Source: Metarhizobium sp039808465 (lineage in GTDB: Bacteria > Pseudomonadota > Alphaproteobacteria > Rhizobiales > Rhizobiaceae). From it: a stretch of 9,995 nt of DNA. The stretch lies in assembly GCA_039808465.1 (NCBI GenBank), contig JBDHTA010000153.1, forward strand, positions 1-9,995, given 5' to 3'. Below, one piece after another: positions 1 through 6,388 of the stretch (position 1 is its first letter; each line of letters opens with the position of its first letter). The position numbers were made by a program, and so were the translations under genes. Under the pieces are notes generated by a model that did no database searches, was not told where the DNA came from, and saw only the letters and a list, made by a program, of their open reading frames with translations.

Positions 1-116
1 ACCTCGCCGCGGCTGCGCAGGGTCACCGAAACGACATCCCCGCCTTCGCCGACATATTCCACCGTGAAACATTGACTGCCCGTTTCGGGCAAAACCTGCG
101 TTCCGACTATCTGCAC
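1..116 (-). CDS. Small hypothetical protein, N-terminal part only (runs off the left edge)
   Basis: An open frame begins with GTG at 116 on the minus strand and stays open for 38 codons to the window edge. The visible protein begins MQIVGTQVLPETG and continues with alternating hydrophobic and charged residues (FTVEYVGEGGDVVSVTLRSRGE), which suggests beta strands. I do not recognise the family and assign no function. The GTG start is chosen because an AAGGAG ribosome-binding site (minus strand, 129-124) sits 7 bases upstream. The nearby ATG at 121-119 is out of frame and hits a stop after three codons. A consensus EcfG-type promoter faces this gene, so it probably belongs to the general stress regulon; that is inference. 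It is divergent from the ECF sigma gene. There is no sign that it is an anti-sigma factor, but the rest of the protein is not visible. Confidence 0.6.
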   Translation of the reverse strand, partial: MQIVGTQVLPETGSQCFTVEYVGEGGDVVSVTLRSRGE

Positions 117-154
117 GGCATGTCTCCTTGTAGACGGATGAATTTCAACCGGGA

Positions 155-180
155 AACGCCGCTGGCGTTCAATTGGTTCC
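155..180 (-). promoter_or_regulatory. EcfG-type stress promoter facing the small minus-strand gene
   Basis: On the minus strand, GGAAC (180-176) is followed after 17 bases by CGTT (158-155). This matches the GGAAC-N16/17-CGTT consensus known for EcfG/SigT general stress sigma factors of alphaproteobacteria. Transcription would begin near 148, giving a leader of about 30 bases before the GTG at 116. The match is read directly from sequence; promoter activity is inferred. Confidence 0.6.
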
Positions 181-192
181 TTGGCGGCGGCC

Positions 193-217
193 GGAACCAA
201 ATCGTTTTCCCCACGTT
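193..217 (+). promoter_or_regulatory. EcfG-type stress promoter for the ECF sigma gene (probable autoregulation)
   Basis: GGAAC (193-197) is followed after exactly 16 bases by CGTT (214-217), a perfect match to the EcfG-type consensus. Transcription would start near 225, about 36 bases upstream of the GTG start at 262. Because the gene it serves encodes an EcfG-like sigma factor, positive autoregulation or control by a paralogous EcfG is likely. Its -35 element lies 12 bases from that of the opposite promoter, so GGTTCC (175-180) and GGAACC (193-198) form an inverted repeat. Confidence 0.65.
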
Positions 218-261
218 GACGGCCAGAGCCTCCTGAAATTCACGGCGAAAGGTCTGAATCG

Positions 262-765
262 GTGTCGCAAGCACAGCCCAGCGCAGACGTCGCCCGGGAT
301 GATATCGTCAAGCTCATTCCGGCGCTGCGCGCATTCGCGCGCACCTTCTGCCGGGATCCCGTCGATGCCGACGATCTGGTGCAGGAAACGCTGGTCAAGG
401 CGCTCGCCAATCTCGACAAGTTCACCCCCGGCACCCGGCTGAAATCCTGGCTTTTCACCATCATGCGCAACACCTTCTACACCCGCGTCAAGGTGAGCAG
501 GCGGGAGGTGCCGGGCCTCGAAAGCTGCGCCAGCGAGGCTTTGAGCCTCGAGGCGACGCAGGAATGGAGCGCCCGCGCCCGGGAGGTGGAGGTGGCCTTC
601 AGCAAGCTCGCCGATCAATACCGCGAAATCCTCACCCTCGTCGTCGTGCTCGGCGAAAGCTACGAGACGGCGGCGGAAATCTGCGATTGCGCCATCGGCA
701 CGGTGAAAAGCCGCCTCAACCGGGCGCGCCGCCAGCTTCTGGTGGAGCTTGGCGAGGATGCCTGA
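262..765 (+). CDS. ECF-type RNA polymerase sigma factor, EcfG-like
   Basis: A 167-residue sigma-70-family factor of the extracytoplasmic-function class with only regions 2 and 4. Region 2 (about 15-80) contains DADDLVQET (35-43), the core-binding and -10 region, and SWLFTIMRNTFY (62-73). Region 4 (about 105-160) ends in the helix-turn-helix SYETAAEICDCAIGTVKSRL (133-152), which binds the -35 element. The AAEICDCAIGTVKSR pattern resembles the EcfG (ECF15) group that runs the alphaproteobacterial general stress response; membership is inferred from motifs and the promoter upstream. The start is GTG at 262, with GAAAGG at 247-252 as ribosome-binding site; an in-frame stop lies at 217-219 and no ATG intervenes. 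No NepR anti-sigma or PhyR response regulator gene is visible beside it, so it may be a secondary EcfG paralogue. It is followed 66 bases later by treZ and may be cotranscribed with it. Confidence 0.9.
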   Translation: MSQAQPSADVARDDIVKLIPALRAFARTFCRDPVDADDLVQETLVKALANLDKFTPGTRLKSWLFTIMRNTFYTRVKVSRREVPGLESCASEALSLEATQEWSARAREVEVAFSKLADQYREILTLVVVLGESYETAAEICDCAIGTVKSRLNRARRQLLVELGEDA

Positions 766-772
766 CGCCCAT

Positions 773-797
773 GGAACCGCGCCGGTTCCCGAGGGTT
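773..797 (+). promoter_or_regulatory. Possible EcfG-like promoter or short hairpin upstream of treZ
   Basis: In the 66-base gap between the sigma gene and treZ, GGAAC (773-777) is followed after 16 bases by GGTT (794-797), one base off the CGTT -10 consensus. A start near 805 would give a leader of about 27 bases before treZ. The same bases form a perfect 7-bp inverted repeat, GGAACCG (773-779) and CGGTTCC (783-789), around a 3-base loop. It could therefore be an RNA hairpin instead. No T-run follows, so it is not a convincing terminator. Confidence 0.35.
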
Positions 798-831
798 TCT
801 CCGGCGATAGCCCCGAACCCGTGGAGACACC

Positions 832-2655
832 GTGACACAAACGCCGCTGCCGCAACATCACCATTTCGAAAAACGCTGGGGCGCCGAGCTTCTGGCGGAC
901 GGCCGCTGCCGTTTCCGGCTATGGGCGCCGGGACAGGCGGCGCTGACGCTTCGCCTCGAAGGCCGCGGCCACGCGATGAACCGTGGCGGGGACGGCTGGT
1001 TCGAGGTGGTGACGCAGGCGGCGGCGGGCGATCGCTATCATTTCGTTCTGGAGGACGGTCAGGCCGTGCCCGATCCGGCGGCGCGGGCGCAGGCTGACGA
1101 CCAGCACGGCCCGTCGCGGATCGTCGATCCGCAGGCCTATGTCTGGAAACAGGCGTGGACAGGCCGCCCCTGGCATGAATCCGTGATCTATGAACTGCAT
1201 ATCGGCACGTTCACGCCCGAGGGCACGTTTCGCGCCGCCATCGCGCATCTGCCGGAGCTGGCGGAACTCGGCGTCACCACCGTCGAGATCATGCCCGTCG
1301 CGCATTTTCCCGGCAACCGCAACTGGGGGTATGACGGCGTCTTCGTCTATGCGCCGCATCGGGATTACGGAACGCCGGAGGATATGAAGGCGTTTGTCGA
1401 CGCTGCGCATAGGCTCGGGCTGTCGGTGGTGCTGGATGTGGTCTACAACCACTTCGGCCCGGAAGGAAATTATCTTGGCGCCTACGCGCCGCAATTCTTC
1501 CGCGACGACCGGCATACGCCGTGGGGCGTGGCGATCGACTACACGCAGCCGCCGGTGCGGGACTTCTTCATCGACAACGCGCTTTACTGGCTGGAGGAGT
1601 TCCAGCTCGACGGGCTTCGCTTCGACGCCATCGACAATATCGAGGACGAATCCTCCGGCGAGCATCTGCTGGAGGAGATGGCGCGGCGGGTGCGCCAGCG
1701 CTTTCCCGCCCGGCATATCCACCTGACCACCGAGGACATGCGCAACATCACCGCGCTGCACGAGCGCGATGCCGGGGGCCGCGTCATTCTCTACGACGGC
1801 GAATGGAACGACGATTTTCACCATGCCGCCCATGTCATCGCCACCGGCGAGAGCGGCGGCTATTACGGCAATTATACCGATGATCCCTATGGGAAGATCG
1901 CAAGGGCGCTGGCGGAAGGCTATATCTACCAGGGCGAAACCCCGCCGACCGGCGATAGCGGCCCGATCGGCGAATCGAGCGCGCATCTGCCGCCGGTGGC
2001 CTTCGTGAATTTCATCCAGAATCACGACCAGATCGGCAACCGCGCTTTCGGGGAGCGGCTGACGGCGCTGGCGGCGCCGCGAATGGTGGAGGTGCTGACC
2101 TCGATCCTCCTGCTGTCGCCGCAGATTCCGCTGCTCTATATGGGCGAGGAATATGGCGAAACCGCCCCCTTCTATTTCTTCTCCGACCTGCATGGCGATC
2201 TGGGCGAAAGCATCCGCAAGGGGCGGCGCGAGGAGGCGCAGCGTTTCGGCGGATTGATGAAAGGGCGCTCGGCGGATGACATTCCCGACCCTTTGGCCGA
2301 GGAAACCCGGGCGGGCTCGCGGCTTGTGCGCGAGAGGCGGGAAACGCCGGAAGGCCGCGCGCGCCTGCGCCTCGTGCGTGACCTGCTGGCGCTGCGTCAC
2401 CGGCATGTTGTGCCGCTGATTGCCGATGCGGGCGCAAACACCGGGCATATCCTGCTGGCGGACAGGGGATGCGTGGCGGTGGACTGGCATCTGGCAGGCA
2501 GGCGCTTGCAGGTGCGGGTGAATTTTTCCGGCGGGCCGGAGCCGCTTCCTCCGGTTGGCGGAACGGTCATCCATAGCTGGCCGCCAGACGCGGCGCAGAT
2601 GCTGCGGGAGGAGATGAAACTGCCCGGCGTCTGCGTGGTTTTCGCGCTGGAATGA
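832..2655 (+). CDS. treZ: Maltooligosyltrehalose trehalohydrolase TreZ
   Basis: A cytoplasmic glycoside hydrolase family 13 enzyme that releases trehalose from maltooligosyl-trehalose made by TreY (TreY-TreZ pathway from glycogen or maltodextrins). The 607 residues are full length for the family. An N-terminal beta-sandwich (about 12-105) includes FRLWAPGQ. The barrel follows, with DVVYNHFGPEGNYL (202-215), a TreZ hallmark. The predicted nucleophile is D265 in LRFDAID, the acid/base E301 in TTEDMRN, and the third carboxylate D399 in NHDQIGNR. EWNDDFHH (324-331) is also characteristic of TreZ rather than of branching enzymes. The start is GTG at 832 with GGAG at 823-826. The usual partners treY and treX are not in the window. 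The gene follows an EcfG-like sigma gene on the same strand, which fits trehalose as a protectant in the stress response. Confidence 0.95.
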   Translation: MTQTPLPQHHHFEKRWGAELLADGRCRFRLWAPGQAALTLRLEGRGHAMNRGGDGWFEVVTQAAAGDRYHFVLEDGQAVPDPAARAQADDQHGPSRIVDPQAYVWKQAWTGRPWHESVIYELHIGTFTPEGTFRAAIAHLPELAELGVTTVEIMPVAHFPGNRNWGYDGVFVYAPHRDYGTPEDMKAFVDAAHRLGLSVVLDVVYNHFGPEGNYLGAYAPQFFRDDRHTPWGVAIDYTQPPVRDFFIDNALYWLEEFQLDGLRFDAIDNIEDESSGEHLLEEMARRVRQRFPARHIHLTTEDMRNITALHERDAGGRVILYDGEWNDDFHHAAHVIATGESGGYYGNYTDDPYGKIARALAEGYIYQGETPPTGDSGPIGESSAHLPPVAFVNFIQNHDQIGNRAFGERLTALAAPRMVEVLTSILLLSPQIPLLYMGEEYGETAPFYFFSDLHGDLGESIRKGRREEAQRFGGLMKGRSADDIPDPLAEETRAGSRLVRERRETPEGRARLRLVRDLLALRHRHVVPLIADAGANTGHILLADRGCVAVDWHLAGRRLQVRVNFSGGPEPLPPVGGTVIHSWPPDAAQMLREEMKLPGVCVVFALE

Positions 2656-2682
2656 GAGGCTGGCCGCCGCGCCGTCAAATGG

Positions 2683-2700
2683 CGGGAAAACCGGGAAAAC
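2683..2700 (+). repeat. Two tandem copies of a 9-base unit (CGGGAAAAC)
   Basis: CGGGAAAAC occurs at 2683-2691 and again, identical, at 2692-2700, followed by a partial GGG. It lies between the treZ stop and the candidate LacI operator. It could be a fragment of a regulatory region or chance; no function is assigned. Confidence 0.5.
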
Positions 2701-2706
2701 GGGTAT

Positions 2707-2720
2707 TGTAATCGATTTCA
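2707..2720 (+). promoter_or_regulatory. Candidate LacI-family operator upstream of the sugar operon
   Basis: TGTAATCGATTTCA is a 14-base near-perfect palindrome with a single mismatched pair and a central CG. This is the usual layout of LacI/GalR-family operators, where the hinge-helix leucine inserts at the central CpG step. It lies 42 bases before the binding-protein start codon, where a repressor could block the promoter. The likely ligand is the LacI-type regulator encoded at 7347-8363. Only one copy is seen, and no clear -35/-10 pair can be assigned around it. Confidence 0.5.
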
Positions 2721-2751
2721 TTTTCTGTTTTCATGGCTTCACTCATGCTTT

Positions 2752-2759
2752 GGGAGGAG
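2752..2759 (+). promoter_or_regulatory. Strong ribosome-binding site that fixes the binding-protein start
   Basis: GGGAGGAG lies 3 bases before the ATG at 2763, with its AGG core about 5 bases away. It places the true start at 2763 and not at the in-frame ATG at 2733 or 2745. Starting at 2763 also gives a standard signal peptide beginning with MKK. Confidence 0.75.
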
Positions 2760-2762
2760 CTT

Positions 2763-3788
2763 ATGAAGAAATTTGTCGCCCTTGCGCTGACCACCGTGGC
2801 CGCGCTTTCCATCACCGCCTACGGCGCTGCCGCCGAGAGCTTCAAGATCGGCCTGTCGAACGGCTGGGTCGGCAGCGAATGGCGCACGCAGATGATCGAC
2901 GAGGCCAAGGCCGCCGCCGAAGCCTGGAAGGAGAAGGGCGTCGATGTGGAAGTCGTCGTCCAGAGCGCCAATGTCGACGTTCCCGGCCAGATCGCCCATG
3001 TCCGCAACTTCATCAGCGAGGGCGTCAACGCCATCATCATCAACCCGAACAGCCCGACGGCCTTCGACCCGGTCTTCGCGCAGGCCAAGGAAGCGGGCAT
3101 CCTCGTGATCGCAACCGATGCCGAGGTTTCCTCGCCGGATGCCGTCTATGTCGGCATCGACCAGACGGCCTGGGGCGCGGCAGGCGCGAAATGGCTGGCC
3201 GAGACGCTGGGCGGCAAGGGCAAGGTCGTCGCCATCAACGGCGTCGCCGGTCACCCTGCCAACGAGATGCGCGTGGCGGGCTACAAGAGCGTGTTCAGCC
3301 AGTATCCCGACATTCAGGTGGTGAACGAAGTCAACGCCAACTGGGATCAGGCGCAGGGCCAGCAGGCCATGCAGAACGTTCTCGCCACCTATCCCGATAT
3401 CAACGGCGTCTGGGTGCAGGACGGCATGGCGGCGGGCGCGTGGAAATCGATCATGGACGCGGGCAAGACCGGCCAGATCGCCGCCACCGGCGAAATCCGC
3501 AAGGACTTCATCGATCTCTGGATCAAGGAAAAGCTGAATTCCGGCGCGACCGTCAATCCGCCCGGCGTCATGGCGAGCGCGCTAAACGTCGCCGTCAACA
3601 TGCTGCAAGGCAAGGAACTGAAGGAACCGGCGACGGCGGGGCAATACAAGAACGCCCTCTATCTGCCTATCCCCTTCATCGACAGCAAGAATGTCGAGGA
3701 CGCCGCCAAGCAGCTCGATGGCAAGCCCGGCTATTATTCCTATACCAGCCAGCTTTCCATCGATGAGGCGACGGCTCTGTTCAAGTAA
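2763..3788 (+). CDS. Periplasmic sugar-binding protein of a CUT2-type ABC transporter
   Basis: This 341-residue protein would capture a sugar in the periplasm and deliver it to the membrane transporter encoded downstream. It has a clear Sec signal peptide: MKK at 1-3, a hydrophobic core at 4-19, and an AAA|E cleavage site near 24/25. The mature part has the fold pattern of RbsB-like proteins (Peripla_BP_4): FKIGLSNGW at the first strand, VNAIIINPNSPTAFDPV (residues about 89-105), YVGIDQTAWG before the hinge, then GKVVAINGVAG and NGVWVQDGMAAGA in the second lobe. Start at 2763 is set by the strong ribosome-binding site; an upstream in-frame ATG at 2733 is rejected. The substrate is not deducible; ribose, xylose, galactose and polyol systems share this fold. 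It is first in its operon, behind a candidate LacI operator, and is followed by a hairpin. Confidence 0.9.
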   Translation: MKKFVALALTTVAALSITAYGAAAESFKIGLSNGWVGSEWRTQMIDEAKAAAEAWKEKGVDVEVVVQSANVDVPGQIAHVRNFISEGVNAIIINPNSPTAFDPVFAQAKEAGILVIATDAEVSSPDAVYVGIDQTAWGAAGAKWLAETLGGKGKVVAINGVAGHPANEMRVAGYKSVFSQYPDIQVVNEVNANWDQAQGQQAMQNVLATYPDINGVWVQDGMAAGAWKSIMDAGKTGQIAATGEIRKDFIDLWIKEKLNSGATVNPPGVMASALNVAVNMLQGKELKEPATAGQYKNALYLPIPFIDSKNVEDAAKQLDGKPGYYSYTSQLSIDEATALFK

Positions 3789-3797
3789 TGGACGCGC

Positions 3798-3829
3798 GCC
3801 GCGCCGGATCGTCTTCCGGCGCGGCTTTT
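3798..3829 (+). terminator. GC-rich hairpin with T-run after the binding-protein gene (probable partial terminator)
   Basis: An 11-bp perfect stem, GCCGCGCCGGA (3798-3808) and TCCGGCGCGGC (3815-3825), encloses a 6-base loop and is followed by TTTT (3826-3829). It begins 9 bases after the binding-protein stop codon. Since the ATPase gene follows on the same strand with no obvious new promoter, it probably attenuates readthrough or protects the upstream mRNA, giving more binding protein than membrane components. This is a common arrangement in ABC operons. Confidence 0.7.
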
Positions 3830-3890
3830 CAGTCTTTGCGGCGTCCGGCGGATGGGCCGGAATTGCTGCGACCGTGACGGATAAAATCCC

Positions 3891-5396
3891 ATGGCGAAAT
3901 TGTCCCTGCGCGGCGTGAGCAAGGCTTATGGCGCGACCCTTGCGCTGCGCCGCGGCGATCTGGAAATCGAGGCGGGCGAGGTGCATGTGCTGCTCGGCGC
4001 CAATGGCTCCGGCAAGAGCACGCTGTGCAAGATCGTAGCGGGCAGCGTGCGGCCGGATGCGGGCGAGGTGCTGATCGACGGCAAGCGGGTCACGGTGTCC
4101 GGGCCGCAGGCGGCGCGGGCGCTCGGCATCGGGATTTTCTATCAGGAATTGAGTCTCGCCGCCCATCGCACGGTGGCGGAAAATATCTGCCTTGCCGATC
4201 TGCCGGTGCGCCGTGGCGGCTTCGTGGACCGCTGGGCGCTGGCCGAGCGCGCCGGGCGCTATATCGCCATGTTCGCCGATGTGGCGGGCGAGGGGTTTGG
4301 CCCCGATGCGTTGGTGGGCAATCTGCGCGCCGACCAGCGGCAACTGGTGGAAATCATGAAGGCGCTGGCGAGCGAAGCGCCGGTCATCATCTTCGACGAG
4401 CCGACCTCGGCGCTGGACCGGGCACAGGTGGAGCGCTTCTTCGAGATTCTGCGCACGCTGAAAAGCCAGCGGCGCGGAATCATCTTCATTTCGCACCGCA
4501 TGGATGAAATCACCGCCATCGGCGACCGCGCCACCGTGATGCGCGATGGCGAAACGGTGGCGACGCTCGATCTCAAGGAAACGACGCCCGCCGAAATGAT
4601 CCGGCTGATGGTCAGCGAGCGCAGCGATCTCGCCGCCGAAACCGTGGCGCCCGCCGTCGTTGCCGCAAGCGGCGCGGCGCCCGCGCTGTCGGTCGGCAAT
4701 ATTTCCGGCCCCGGTTTCCGCAATGTCAGCTTCGATGTCGCGCCCGGCGAAATCCTCGGGCTCGGCGGGCTGCACGGGCAGGGGCAATCCGCCGTGCTGC
4801 GCGCCCTGTTCGGCGCGGCGAAAATCCGCTCCGGCCATGTCCGCATCGGCGGGCGGGAGATTGCCGCCGCAAGCCCCCGCAGCGCCATTCGCGGCGGTTT
4901 CGCCTATGTCTCGGGCGATCGCGGCCGGGATGGCGTCATTCAGGGCCGCCCGATCCTCGAAAACGCGACGCCGATCCATTACCTCAAGCAGCGGCTGCTG
5001 CTCGCCCGCCCCAACGCCCTGCGCGACAAGGTGATGCCCGCGCTGGACTCGCTGCGCACCAAATTCGCGACGCTCGCGCATCCCATCGGCTCGCTGTCGG
5101 GCGGCAACCAGCAGAAGATCGTCATCGCCCGCTGGCTGATCGAGCGCCCCGATGTGCTGCTGCTCGACGATCCCACCAAGGGCATCGACCTCGCGGCCAA
5201 GACCGACCTGTTCACCCTGATCCGGCAACTGGCGGCGGAAGGCATGGGCATCGTGCTCTATTCCTCGGAAGATGCCGAACTGCTCGGCAATGCCAATCGC
5301 ATCCTCGTTTTCAACGGCGGCGCGGTGTCGCGGGAGCTGACGGGGGCGGATCGCACCCGCTACAATCTCTACCAGGCAGCCTATGAGGCGGCATGA
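3891..5396 (+). CDS. CUT2-type sugar ABC transporter ATP-binding protein (two fused ATPase domains)
   Basis: A 501-residue RbsA/MglA-like protein that would power sugar import from the cytoplasmic side. Domain 1 (about 1-245) has Walker A GANGSGKST (36-44), Q-loop Q85, Walker B IIFDE (166-170) and switch H202. Its signature is degenerate: LRADQRQ (145-151), where this family usually has LSxxQxQ. Domain 2 (about 265-495) lacks a Walker A lysine (GGLHGQGQS, 292-300), as is normal for this family. It has an intact LSGGNQQ signature (402-408), and its Walker B ends LLLDDP (423-428), with Asp in place of the usual Glu. It has Ser in place of the switch His (YSSED, 457-461). One composite catalytic site is therefore expected. 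The start ATG at 3891 has only a weak ribosome-binding site (GACGGAT). The stop overlaps the first permease start by 4 bases. Confidence 0.93.
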   Translation: MAKLSLRGVSKAYGATLALRRGDLEIEAGEVHVLLGANGSGKSTLCKIVAGSVRPDAGEVLIDGKRVTVSGPQAARALGIGIFYQELSLAAHRTVAENICLADLPVRRGGFVDRWALAERAGRYIAMFADVAGEGFGPDALVGNLRADQRQLVEIMKALASEAPVIIFDEPTSALDRAQVERFFEILRTLKSQRRGIIFISHRMDEITAIGDRATVMRDGETVATLDLKETTPAEMIRLMVSERSDLAAETVAPAVVAASGAAPALSVGNISGPGFRNVSFDVAPGEILGLGGLHGQGQSAVLRALFGAAKIRSGHVRIGGREIAAASPRSAIRGGFAYVSGDRGRDGVIQGRPILENATPIHYLKQRLLLARPNALRDKVMPALDSLRTKFATLAHPIGSLSGGNQQKIVIARWLIERPDVLLLDDPTKGIDLAAKTDLFTLIRQLAAEGMGIVLYSSEDAELLGNANRILVFNGGAVSRELTGADRTRYNLYQAAYEAA

Positions 5397-6388
5397 TGAC
5401 TGACACGACCCCTTCCATGGCGGCGCCGAAGCCGCAGGCGGACCGGCGATGGATCGAGCGCTATCCCTTTCTTCCCGCGCTCGGCATCCTGCTGGTGCTG
5501 CTGGCGCTGAACGGCGTCTTTTCGCCCAACAGCCTCAGTTATCGTTCGCTGACCGGGCTCATCAGCACCTATCTGGCGCTGATGATGCTGGCGGTAGCCC
5601 AGACCTATGTGGTCTATGCCGGTGATATCGACCTGTCGGCGGGGGCGATCGTCTCGCTGGTGAATGTCGTCATCGTCGTGACGATGGAGCGGCTTGGCGG
5701 CGGAGGCGGGGCGGTGCTGGCCGCGCTCGGCATCGGCGTGCTGACCGGCCTTGCCTGCGGCCTCATCAATGGCATCGTGGTGGCGGCGCTGCGCTTGCAG
5801 GCCATCGTCGCGACCTTCGCCACCAGCATTTTCTTCACGGGCTTCGCGCTCTGGGTGATGCCGGTTGCCGGAACGCCCGCGCCCGCGCTGTTCTGGCGCA
5901 CCTATGGCGGCAAATTTCTCGGCCTGCCGTTCGTGTTCTATGTCGTGATCGCCCTTGCGATCCTGTTGTACGTGATTGCCCGCACCCGGCTTGCGCTCCA
6001 GCTTCTCGCCGTCGGCGACGATGCGCAGGCAGCCTACCAGAGCGGGTTGCCGGTCGTGCCGATCCGCATTCGCGGCTATATCCTGTGCGGCGTGTTTTCG
6101 GCGCTGGCGGCCTTTTGCGTGACCGGCGATACCGCCAGCGGCGATCCGCTGGTCGGCGGCAAGATGACGCTGTTCAGCGTCGCCGCCGTGGTTCTTGGCG
6201 GCACGGCGCTGTCCGGCGGCTGGGGCACGGTGGCCGGTTCGCTGTTCGGGGCGCTGACCATCGGCCTCATCAATTCGCTGGTCTTCTTCATCGGCACGCC
6301 CTCCGAATGGCAGAATTTCGTGCAGGGCCTCGCCATCCTGATCGTGCTGATGGCGGGCATCCTCGTCGGGCGGAGGGCGCGGGCATGA
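5393..6388 (+). CDS. CUT2-type sugar ABC transporter permease (first of two)
   Basis: A 331-residue inner-membrane permease of the RbsC/AraH family, with many hydrophobic segments beginning with about 25-43 (PFLPALGILLVLLALNGVF). The family hallmark is GDIDLSAGAIVSL (77-89), equivalent to GGIDLSVGS in RbsC. A typical C-terminal motif is VVLGGTALSGGWGTVAGSL. The start ATG at 5393 overlaps the ATPase stop (ATGA), pointing to translational coupling; an adjacent in-frame ATG at 5396 is an equally possible start. It is only distantly similar to the second permease, so the two would form a heterodimeric channel or be alternative partners. The substrate is unknown. Confidence 0.92.
   Translation: MMTDTTPSMAAPKPQADRRWIERYPFLPALGILLVLLALNGVFSPNSLSYRSLTGLISTYLALMMLAVAQTYVVYAGDIDLSAGAIVSLVNVVIVVTMERLGGGGGAVLAALGIGVLTGLACGLINGIVVAALRLQAIVATFATSIFFTGFALWVMPVAGTPAPALFWRTYGGKFLGLPFVFYVVIALAILLYVIARTRLALQLLAVGDDAQAAYQSGLPVVPIRIRGYILCGVFSALAAFCVTGDTASGDPLVGGKMTLFSVAAVVLGGTALSGGWGTVAGSLFGALTIGLINSLVFFIGTPSEWQNFVQGLAILIVLMAGILVGRRARA

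Noticed and set aside
138..236. A 32-codon plus-strand frame before the sigma gene, considered as a possible NepR-like anti-sigma factor
   Set aside because: It overlaps both EcfG promoters, lacks a convincing ribosome-binding site, and does not have the helical, charged pattern of NepR.
919..2721. A 600-codon minus-strand frame opposite treZ
   Set aside because: It is a shadow of treZ, whose catalytic motifs are unambiguous on the plus strand; the antisense product has no recognisable family.
2733..2762. A start of the binding protein at the ATG at 2733
   Set aside because: It would add ten residues before the MKK signal peptide, and the strong ribosome-binding site lies downstream, just before 2763.
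3582..5228. A 548-codon minus-strand frame opposite the ATPase gene
   Set aside because: It is antisense to a gene with clear Walker and signature motifs; the long frame follows from GC-biased third positions.
6085..6384. An N-terminal extension of the second permease inside the first permease gene
   Set aside because: The extension is arginine-rich and out-of-frame with the first permease, so it is a shadow. The ATG at 6385 has a good ribosome-binding site and the same ATGA overlap as its neighbours.
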